NCBI RefSeq assembly: GCF_001983105.1
Contig: NZ_MOMC01000053.1
Coordinates: forward strand, 89,502-96,153
Direction: 5' to 3'
Length of the DNA stretch: 6,652 nucleotides
Origin: Pseudofrankia asymbiotica
GTDB lineage: Bacteria > Actinomycetota > Actinomycetes > Frankiales > Frankiaceae
Part shown: positions 1 through 4,558 of the stretch, piece by piece
How positions within the stretch are numbered: position 1 is the stretch's first letter
Layout of the letters: each line of letters starts with the position of its first letter
The notes under the pieces: generated by a model
The model's database searches: none
Told to the model about the DNA's origin: nothing
What the model saw: the letters and a program-made list of their open reading frames with translations, nothing else
Position numbers and translations under genes: made by a program

Positions 1-155
1 CCGATCAGGACGCACATGCCCAGCCGGCGCAGCCCCGCCCAGCTGACCAGCGCCGCGACGGCCGCGCCGCCCGGCGACGCCGGGCCACCCGGCTGTGACG
101 CCGTCGGGGTCGGCGCCGCCGGCGGGGTGGCGGGAGTCGTCGAGGTCGTGCTCAT
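1..155 (-). CDS. livM: Branched-chain amino acid ABC transporter permease, LivM type (N-terminal fragment)
   Basis: Only the first 51 codons lie in the window; the gene runs off the left edge. The start ATG (155-153) overlaps the livH stop as ATGA, and a GGGGAGG ribosome-binding site sits at 167-161 inside the last livH codons, so translation is probably coupled. The visible N-terminus is a Thr/Pro/Ala/Gly-rich cytoplasmic tail (MSTTSTTPATPPAAP...), followed by ...LVSWAGLRRLGMCVLIG, which looks like the approach to a first membrane helix. No family-specific motif is seen. The call rests on position directly after livH, where LivM, the second membrane subunit of high-affinity branched-chain amino acid importers, normally lies. 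Actinobacterial LivM proteins often carry such low-complexity tails. Confidence 0.72.
   Translation of the reverse strand, partial: MSTTSTTPATPPAAPTPTASQPGGPASPGGAAVAALVSWAGLRRLGMCVLI
152..155 (-). other. ATGA stop/start overlap of livH and livM
   Basis: The TGA of livH (154-152) and the ATG of livM (155-153) share the sequence ATGA. With a GGGGAGG site 5 nt upstream inside livH, this is the usual arrangement for translational coupling, matching the 1:1 need for the two permease subunits. Confidence 0.85.
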
Positions 156-1084
156 GCCGCCCTCCCCAGCCGCTCGCCCAGCAGGCCGGTCGGCCTGACC
201 ATGAGGATCAGCACCAGGACCAGGAAGGCGATGACGTCCTTGTAAGAGGCCTGGAAGAGGTAGCCGCCGTAGCTCTCGACCAGGCCGAGCACGATGCCGC
301 CGAGCATGGCCCCGCGCACGTTGCCGATGCCGCCGAGCACGGCGGCGGTGAACGCCTTGACGCCGGGGATGAAGCCCATGTTGTTCGAGGCGCTGAAGGT
401 CATCGCGTACAGGAACCCGCCGGCGCCGGCGAGCAGCCCGCCGATGATGAACGTCAGCAGGATCACCCGCTCGACGTTGACGCCCATGAGGGTCGCGGTG
501 TCGGCGTCCTGCGCGACGGCGCGGATGCTCTGGCCGAGCCGGGTACGGGCGACGAGCGTGTCGAGCAGGACCAGCATCACCGCCGCCACCAGGATGATTA
601 CGAGAGTCTTGGTGTTGACCACGGCGCCGAAGACGTGGAAGACGGTGCCGTTGGTGAACGGAAGCTCCATGGTCACGTTCTGGCGCTCCCACAGTTTGCC
701 GGCCATGTTCACGGCGAACAGCGAGGCGCCGATGGCGCTGATCAGGTATGCCAGCCGCGGCGCGTTCCGCTTCCGCAGCGGCCGGTAGGCGACCCGCTCG
801 AGGGTGAACGCCGCGGCGGCGCCGCACAGCGCGCCGACAGCCAGGCCCACGAGAACGATCCCCACCGACGCCATGCCCGACGGGGTATCGCTGAAGCCGT
901 TGACCAGCCCTCTGGCCGCGAACAGGCCGCCGAACGCGCCCAGCATGAACACTTCACTGTGCGCGAAGTTGATCAACTGCAGAACGCCGTACACCAGCGT
1001 GTAGCCAAGCGCGATCACGGCGTACAGCGAGCCGGACATCAGCCCGTCGATGGTCAGCTGCCAGAACTGGTGGACGAAGCCCAT
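152..1084 (-). CDS. livH: Branched-chain amino acid ABC transporter permease LivH
   Basis: A 310-residue inner-membrane permease, normal length for the family. It should pair with LivM to form the channel that takes substrate from the lipoprotein binding protein, driven by LivG/LivF ATPases. Typical LivH blocks are visible: GYTLVYGVLQLINFAHSEVFMLGAF (about 27-51), RPLRKRNAPRLAYLISAIG (101-119), the cytoplasmic coupling loop TRLGQSIRAVAQDADTATLMGV (181-202), FTAAVLGGIGNVRGAMLGGIVLG (245-267) and FLVLVLILMVRPTGLLG (287-303). About eight hydrophobic segments can be drawn (near 15-37, 43-60, 72-95, 111-130, 157-178, 206-228, 243-270, 283-297). The ATG at 1084-1082 is chosen because the family N-terminus begins here and AAGG lies at 1095-1092, 7 nt upstream. 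A second ATG at 1088-1086 is out of frame. The substrate could be amino acids, amides or other small acids; sequence alone does not say. Confidence 0.95.
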   Translation of the reverse strand: MGFVHQFWQLTIDGLMSGSLYAVIALGYTLVYGVLQLINFAHSEVFMLGAFGGLFAARGLVNGFSDTPSGMASVGIVLVGLAVGALCGAAAAFTLERVAYRPLRKRNAPRLAYLISAIGASLFAVNMAGKLWERQNVTMELPFTNGTVFHVFGAVVNTKTLVIILVAAVMLVLLDTLVARTRLGQSIRAVAQDADTATLMGVNVERVILLTFIIGGLLAGAGGFLYAMTFSASNNMGFIPGVKAFTAAVLGGIGNVRGAMLGGIVLGLVESYGGYLFQASYKDVIAFLVLVLILMVRPTGLLGERLGRAA

Positions 1085-1091
1085 GCATCCG

Positions 1092-1095
1092 CCTT
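1092..1095 (-). promoter_or_regulatory. Ribosome-binding site of livH
   Basis: AAGG in the context ACAAGGCGGATGC, 7 nt before the ATG at 1084-1082. It supports that in-frame start over the out-of-frame ATG at 1088-1086, which would leave only 3 nt of spacing. Confidence 0.6.
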
Positions 1096-1170
1096 GTCAA
1101 TATCATTTGCCGCCACGGCGCGGCGGACCAGGGCCGCACAGCCCGAGGCAAGGTCGTTCCAACCCGCGCG

Positions 1171-1197
1171 CCTGACCAGACCGGAATACCTGACCAG
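1171..1197. repeat. Spaced direct repeat CCTGACCAG x2 upstream of livH
   Basis: Two identical 9-mers, CCTGACCAG at 1171-1179 and 1189-1197, are separated by ACCGGAATA, giving an 18-bp period. They lie 87-113 bp upstream of the livH start. Spaced direct repeats of this size often bind dimeric or tandem regulators, but no known operator is recognised and chance is possible. Confidence 0.45.
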
Positions 1198-1250
1198 CAC
1201 ATGGCCGCGCACCAGGCAGGCAACATCATTACTCAGGATTTGGGGCCCGC

Positions 1251-1270
1251 GGCCGGGGCCGGCCCCGGCC
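1251..1270. repeat. Perfect 20-bp GC palindrome in the livK-livH gap
   Basis: GGCCGGGGCC followed directly by its reverse complement GGCCCCGGCC, an uninterrupted palindrome made only of G and C. It can form a hairpin of about 8 bp with a 4-nt loop in RNA on either strand. A neighbouring GGGGCCCGC (1242-1250) could pair with it alternatively. It lies about 165 bp upstream of livH on the transcribed side, so it may be a second terminator-like or attenuator element, or a protein-binding site. Confidence 0.6.
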
Positions 1271-1462
1271 ACACGGTCACTCGTTCCGCAAGGGACCGGC
1301 GGGCCCATCATGACCGGTCACGGTGCCCGACCGCCACGGCGGCCCCGGTCAGCGGCGGGTCCCCCAACCAGGAGGGCCACGCTGCTCACCGGCCTGCCGC
1401 GAACACCGGAACGGGCGGCGGACGCATGCGCCCGCCGCCCGACCGCCGCGAACCCGCCGAGT

Positions 1463-1504
1463 GAGAGCCCCGCCGCGGGCTCGAGGCACGCGGCGGGGGC
1501 TCTC
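1463..1504 (-). terminator. Strong hairpin terminator/attenuator downstream of livK
   Basis: The arms GAGAGCCCCGCCGCG (1463-1477) and CGCGGCGGGGGCTCTC (1489-1504) pair over 15 bp with a single extra G in the second arm and an 11-nt loop. The hairpin starts 18 nt after the livK stop on the minus strand. There is no T-rich tail, as is common for terminators in high-GC actinobacteria. Because livH and livM follow on the same strand, it may be a partial terminator that lowers permease expression relative to the binding protein, or protect the livK 3' end from decay. Confidence 0.8.
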
Positions 1505-1522
1505 ATCGGTCGATCGGATGGG

Positions 1523-2710
1523 TCAGCTGGTCGGGACCAGCTTCGACACCGGGCCGACCAGGGCGATCTCACCGTTCTTCACGGTGTAGATGAAGACAGC
1601 CTGGTCGTTGACCTCGCCCTTGTCGGTGAACTTGATCTGCTTGGTCAGACCCTTGTAGTCCGTGGTCTTGAAGGCGTTGGCCACGGCGGCGCGGTCGGCG
1701 CCGGGGCCGAGCTTCTTGAGGGTCTCGATGATCGCGTTGGCCGCGTCGTACGCCTCGGCCGAGTAGGTGCCCGGGTCCTGCTTGTTCAGGGCCTTGTAGG
1801 CGCTGACGAAGCCAGCCGCGTTCGGGTCCGCCTGCGCCCAGAGGCACGGGCAGCTGATCAGGGCGCCCTCGGCGGCGGCGGAACCGGCCTGCTCGACGAA
1901 CTGCGGGTCGAGCGAACCGTCACCGGAGAGGATCTTGCCGGCGTAGCCCTTGTCCTTCAGCGCCTTGGTCAACAGCGCGAACTCGGCGTAGTAGCCGGAG
2001 TAGTAGATCACGTCCGGCTTCTCGGCTACGAGCTTGGTGGCCTCGGACGTGTAGTCCTTGGTCGGGTTCACGCTCTCGTGGACCAGCGCGGTGCCGTTCG
2101 CCTTCAGTTCCGCTTCGATGACCTTGGAGAGGCCGGTGCCGTACTCGCTGGCGTCATCGACCGAGTACACCTTGGCCGGCTTGAGGGCCTTGGAGATGTA
2201 GTCGGCGGCGGCCTTGCCCTGGACGTCGTCGGTCGGGATGACCCGGAAGAACGTCGTGAAGCCGTTCGAGGGATTGGTCAGATCCGGGTTGGTCGCCGAC
2301 GGGCTCACCGACAGCAGGTTCGCCGCGGCGAAGGCCTGCTCGCTGGCCTTGGTCGCGCCGGAGAACATCGGGCCGACGATCGCGATGACGTCATCGTTGC
2401 CGACGAGCTTCGCCGCCGCGGCCGGAGCCTGGTCGGGGCTGCCGACGTCGTCGGAGCTGACGGTCTTCAGGGTGAACGGAAGGTCACCCTTCTTGTTCGC
2501 CTCGTCAATGGCGAGCTTGAAGCCGTCCTCGCCGTTGATGCCCAGCTGCTGGTTGTCGCCGGACAGCGGGCCCTGGAAGCCGATGGTGTAGCTCGGCTTG
2601 CCGTCGCCCGAGCCACCGTTCGAGTCTCCGTCATCGCTGCCACAGGCGGCGGCGGTGAGCGATACCGCCGTCGCGAGCGCCAGCGCGCCCAGGAGCCTGC
2701 GTCTTACCAT
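1523..2710 (-). CDS. livK: Branched-chain amino acid ABC transporter substrate-binding lipoprotein, LivK type
   Basis: A 395-residue extracytoplasmic solute-binding protein of the Peripla_BP_6/LivJK family, which captures the ligand outside the membrane and delivers it to LivHM. Residues 1-23 are a lipoprotein signal: basic MVRRR, a hydrophobic core, and TAAAC with Cys23 as the probable lipid anchor, followed by a Gly/Ser/Asp linker. Family landmarks are IGFQGPLSGDNQQLG (43-57), VIAIVGPMFSG (108-118), LLSVSPSATNPDL (132-144), FFRVIPTDDVQG (154-165), KPDVIYYSGYYAEFALL (231-247) and TYSAEAYDAANAI (315-327). Cys287 and Cys289 (CPC) could form a disulfide or be reduced. The ATG at 2710 is preferred over an in-frame one at 2785 because it has AGGAGG 6 nt upstream and starts directly at the signal peptide. 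The ligand is uncertain within the family. Confidence 0.95.
   Translation of the reverse strand: MVRRRLLGALALATAVSLTAAACGSDDGDSNGGSGDGKPSYTIGFQGPLSGDNQQLGINGEDGFKLAIDEANKKGDLPFTLKTVSSDDVGSPDQAPAAAAKLVGNDDVIAIVGPMFSGATKASEQAFAAANLLSVSPSATNPDLTNPSNGFTTFFRVIPTDDVQGKAAADYISKALKPAKVYSVDDASEYGTGLSKVIEAELKANGTALVHESVNPTKDYTSEATKLVAEKPDVIYYSGYYAEFALLTKALKDKGYAGKILSGDGSLDPQFVEQAGSAAAEGALISCPCLWAQADPNAAGFVSAYKALNKQDPGTYSAEAYDAANAIIETLKKLGPGADRAAVANAFKTTDYKGLTKQIKFTDKGEVNDQAVFIYTVKNGEIALVGPVSKLVPTS
1525..1542 (-). repeat. Inverted repeat over the livK stop codon
   Basis: AGCTGGTC (1525-1532) and GACCAGCT (1535-1542) are perfect 8-nt complements with a 2-nt centre; in RNA this would be about a 7-bp stem with a 4-nt loop. 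It covers the last codons (LVPTS) and first base of the livK stop, just upstream of the main hairpin at 1463-1504. It may be incidental coding sequence or the first of two tandem 3'-end hairpins. Confidence 0.5.
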
Positions 2711-3338
2711 CAACTTCCTCCTACGTGTGCCGGACGACCCCGCCGGCGTGACGCCCCCGAACCGCGAGCCCCGACCATCCGCCAAACGATTCCGGCGGGC
2801 CGTCGACGACCGCGGAGGATGCGGGCACCGGTCATGGTGATCGGAACCGCTTCAATCTCCCTGTCTCGGCGCGCACCACCAGGGCACCGAAGGTACTTCC
2901 GGCGCCCCCGGGTACGACCCCGCCGAGTTGGCGGAAACCTAGCCCTCCGGCGACCGAACGGGTAGGTCCGTTGAGGTGTTGTTACATGGAGGACACAAAC
3001 CAGGCGCTTTGGCAACGCGTCCGTTCATCAAGCGCGCCCGGCAGTCCCGCCCCGCAACACCCACCACACCAGCCCTTCTCACTCGTTTGAGCCACCCCAG
3101 GCCCATCCCGCGGACCGCCACGTGGCCCGGCCGCCTCCGCGCGGCAAGGGCCCGGCTACCGCCCTGGACCTCAACTACCGCCCAGAACAGCGGGCCGCCC
3201 AGCGCGGCCGATCCTGGCCGGACCCCCGCCCAACCGTCGGTCGAGGGCACCCACAGCCTCGTTGGCAGTACTGACGGTCAGCCACGAGGAACGGGGCGGC
3301 GGCGCACCCCCGTCCGTGACGGCGTACTCACGCCTCCG
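2711..3338. other. 628-nt non-coding region upstream of livK
   Basis: This separates livK from the upstream fmdB-type gene on the same strand and should contain the livK promoter and leader. I see no gene: open frames crossing it are Pro/Arg/Gly/Ala-rich, lack ribosome-binding sites and have no domain signal. Visible elements are the livK ribosome-binding site, an imperfect palindrome CGAAGGTACTTCCG (2888-2901), the word ACCGGTCATG (2827-2836), which recurs inverted in the livK-livH gap, and a short exact inverted repeat CTGACGGTCAG (3271-3281). No convincing -35/-10 pair for livK was found, so its promoter is not assigned. Confidence 0.65.
2717..2722 (-). promoter_or_regulatory. Ribosome-binding site of livK
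   Basis: A consensus AGGAGG (within TAGGAGGAAG) lies 6 nt before the ATG at 2710-2708. It decides the start: the longer frame beginning at 2785 would put a non-hydrophobic Arg/Gly-rich stretch before the signal peptide. Confidence 0.92.
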
Positions 3339-3341
3339 TCA
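3317..3341 (-). terminator. Possible weak hairpin at the 3' end of the fmdB-type gene
   Basis: TGAC-GGCGT (3317-3325) can pair with ACGCC (3330-3334) and GTCA (3338-3341), giving 9 bp with a 4-nt ACTC loop and a 3-nt TCC bulge. It overlaps the stop codon of the zinc-ribbon gene. It is small and bulged, has no T tail, and may not be functional. Confidence 0.3.
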
Positions 3342-3569
3342 GCCGCAGCCGCAGCCACCGCCGCAGCAGCCCCCACCGCCGCCGGCGGGAACGCTCGCCC
3401 CCAGCGGAGCGGCGGCGCCCCGGGAGACCGCCACGGCGGAGAAGACCCTGGAGGTCTCCGAGTGGCCGGCGGGACAGGACACGGATGAGGCTGGCGTGTC
3501 CTCATGGATGCCGCGGCGCACCTCGAAGGACGCGTCGCAGACCCGGCAGCGGTAGTCGTATCTCGGCAT
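3339..3569 (-). CDS. FmdB-family small zinc-ribbon protein
   Basis: A 76-residue protein starting MPRYDYRCRVCDASFEV, the hallmark of the FmdB/CxxC_CxxC_SSSS putative regulatory protein family. The probable zinc ligands are Cys8, Cys11, Cys32 and His36 (CPAGH in place of the more usual CPxC, a form I associate with actinobacterial members). After VFSAVAVSRG it ends in a flexible Gly/Cys-rich tail (GGGGGCCGGGCGCG; Cys68, 69, 73, 75), also common in such proteins and possibly metal-binding. The family is named for its presence in a formamidase/amidase operon; its molecular role is not established. The gene follows the J-domain gene on the same strand with a 41-nt gap. No ribosome-binding site precedes the ATG at 3569-3567, while TATCCT lies 6 nt upstream, suggesting a leaderless message. 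Confidence 0.88.
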   Translation of the reverse strand: MPRYDYRCRVCDASFEVRRGIHEDTPASSVSCPAGHSETSRVFSAVAVSRGAAAPLGASVPAGGGGGCCGGGCGCG

Positions 3570-3575
3570 AACCAG

Positions 3576-3606
3576 AGGATAGGAAGACCGCGCCCCACCA
3601 CGTCGA
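3576..3606 (-). promoter_or_regulatory. Candidate promoter giving a leaderless fmdB-type transcript
   Basis: On the minus strand a -10-like TATCCT lies at 3581-3576, with 6 nt between it and the ATG at 3569, so initiation would fall at or next to the start codon. A weak -35-like TCGACG is at 3606-3601, spacing 19 nt. No Shine-Dalgarno sequence occurs between them, which fits the leaderless transcripts common in actinobacteria. The -35 match is poor, so this is a prediction. Confidence 0.45.
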
Positions 3607-3610
3607 GAAC

Positions 3611-4246
3611 TCAGCGCCCGGTCTGGCCCTCGGTGGCGTCGTCGTCGGTCGCGCGCGCCCCTGGACGGTCCATCGGGTGGGCTCGGGGGCGGTTCGCGAC
3701 GATGGCCGCGACCGGGGGGATCACCATCGCGACCAGGGCCATGGCGATGGCCGCCGGTACCGAGACGGGGCGCACGACCGTGCCGGCCAGGATGAACAGG
3801 GTGAGAGCGACGCTCATCATCGCCAGGTAGCCGCGCCGCGCGGCCCGGCTCACTCCGGGAAAGTTCTCCGGTGAGCCAGGACGATCGCCCGGCGGACGGT
3901 GCCGGCCGGCGGCGTCTCTCCTGGCCCCCGTGCCGCCGGGCCCGCCATGCCCGGCTGGCCCACCTGGCGCGGCGGCCGGGCCCGGCGGGGAGCCCCGCCG
4001 CGGCGCCCCGGCCCTCCCCCCGGGGACGGTGCCGCCACCGCCGGCGAGGTAGCTGTCGTAGTCGGTGCGGTACGTGGGGTCGATGAGGATGTGGTAGGCG
4101 ATGGTGAGCCGCTCGAAGTCCGCCGCCGAACCGCCGGCGTCCGGGTGCACCACCCGGGCGGCTCGACGGTAGGCGGATCTGATCTCGTCGGGAGTCGCGG
4201 ACGGGGACACGCCGAGCAGGTCATACAGCGAGGTCCGCCTGGCCAT
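3611..4246 (-). CDS. J-domain (DnaJ-like) protein with two C-terminal membrane segments
   Basis: A 211-residue protein. Residues about 6-66 form a J domain: SLYDLLGVSPSATPDEIRSAYRRAARVVHPDAGGSAADFERLTIAYHILIDPTYRTDYD. The HPD tripeptide (34-36), needed to stimulate Hsp70/DnaK ATPase, is intact, and the preceding helix is basic. There follows a Gly/Pro/Arg-rich linker (about 69-138), then two hydrophobic segments (about 141-158 and 163-185) and a short acidic tail. It lacks the DnaJ zinc-finger and substrate-binding domains, so it is a class III J protein that probably recruits DnaK to the membrane; its client is unknown. The ATG at 4246 is chosen because the J domain starts at once and GGGAGGG lies just upstream; an in-frame extension to 4495 is Arg/Gly-rich with no domain. 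It faces away from the CoA-transferase gene. Confidence 0.87.
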   Translation of the reverse strand: MARRTSLYDLLGVSPSATPDEIRSAYRRAARVVHPDAGGSAADFERLTIAYHILIDPTYRTDYDSYLAGGGGTVPGGRAGAPRRGSPPGPAAAPGGPAGHGGPGGTGARRDAAGRHRPPGDRPGSPENFPGVSRAARRGYLAMMSVALTLFILAGTVVRPVSVPAAIAMALVAMVIPPVAAIVANRPRAHPMDRPGARATDDDATEGQTGR

Positions 4247-4249
4247 GCG

Positions 4250-4258
4250 CCCTCCCTC
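4250..4258 (-). promoter_or_regulatory. Ribosome-binding site of the J-domain gene
   Basis: GAGGGAGGG at 4258-4250, with GGAGG at 4255-4251, lies 4 nt before the ATG at 4246-4244. It supports this start over upstream in-frame codons. Confidence 0.7.
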
Positions 4259-4440
4259 TCGCGCGCATCGCGTCGCCGCCCGCCGGGGCGCCGAGCCTCC
4301 TCGACCGGCCTCCCTGGTCCCGCCCTTCCAAGTTCCTCCAGGCCCAACGCGCGGGCCGGCTTTTCGCCGAATTGGGGCCCCACGGTCTCCCCGGGCACCA
4401 CGAAAGCGCTTCCCCTCGTCATGATGGTCCTGGTTGGGCC

Positions 4441-4463
4441 GTTGTGCCGGATAGTGTCGCAAC
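4441..4463. promoter_or_regulatory. Imperfect inverted repeat, possible operator
   Basis: GTTGTGCC (4441-4448) and GTCGCAAC (4456-4463) flank GGATAGT. Six of eight positions are symmetric (GTTGnGnC / GnCnCAAC). It sits near the middle of the divergent region, a common place for a shared operator. No regulator family is recognised and no second copy is in the window. Confidence 0.35.
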
Positions 4464-4558
4464 TGATGCGATGCTGTGCGTGGCGAACCGCCCACTGTCG
4501 GACATCAGGTGCGGGGTAGACGGCGGTGATCCGGACGGGCGCTGAGGTGGGTGGGGAG

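Larger units (their letters stand above)
1085..1522. other. 438-nt non-coding gap between livK and livH
   Basis: No credible gene is seen. Short open frames here have unrelated composition and no ribosome-binding sites. On the liv strand it begins with a strong hairpin after livK (1504-1463), then has a TGACCGGTCA palindrome (1311-1320), a perfect 20-bp GC palindrome (1251-1270), a spaced direct repeat of CCTGACCAG (1171-1179 and 1189-1197), and ends in the livH ribosome-binding site. The gap is long for an operon. If the hairpin terminates most transcripts, a second promoter for livHM is likely to lie here, but I find no convincing -35/-10 pair. A TTGACA at 1100-1095 overlaps the ribosome-binding site and is too close to the start codon to be used as a -35. 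Confidence 0.7.
4247..4558. other. Divergent intergenic region between J-domain and CoA-transferase genes
   Basis: A 312-nt region that should carry promoters for both divergent genes. No gene is seen. Its middle (about 4400-4500) is less G+C-rich than the flanking genes and contains an imperfect inverted repeat (4441-4463). No -35/-10 pair close to consensus was found for either direction. Confidence 0.6.

Noticed and set aside
2711..2785. A 25-residue N-terminal extension of the LivK-type protein
   Set aside because: It would bury the lipoprotein signal behind a hydrophilic stretch, and the ATG at 2710 has a consensus AGGAGG at the right distance.
95..2965. A 956-codon plus-strand open frame opposite livM, livH and livK
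   Set aside because: It is antisense to two clearly recognised genes and crosses their non-coding gaps. Its product is a low-information Arg/Gly/Ala/Val/Asp/His mix with no domain, and it has no ribosome-binding site. Long stop-free antisense frames are expected at this G+C content.
3347..3395. The CAG/CCG-rich repeat-like stretch (about 3347-3395) as a microsatellite or repeat array
   Set aside because: On the minus strand it is the Gly/Cys-rich tail codons (GGC, GGT, TGC) of the FmdB-type protein, a common feature of this family.
2939..3488. Small open frames in the region upstream of livK (minus 2939-3250 and plus 2976-3488) as possible genes
   Set aside because: They lack ribosome-binding sites and domain signals, their composition is typical of non-coding high-GC DNA, and the plus one runs antisense through the FmdB-type gene.
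4247..4495. An 83-residue N-terminal extension of the J-domain protein
   Set aside because: It is Arg/Gly/Pro-rich with no domain, while the ATG at 4246 has a good ribosome-binding site and begins right at the J domain.
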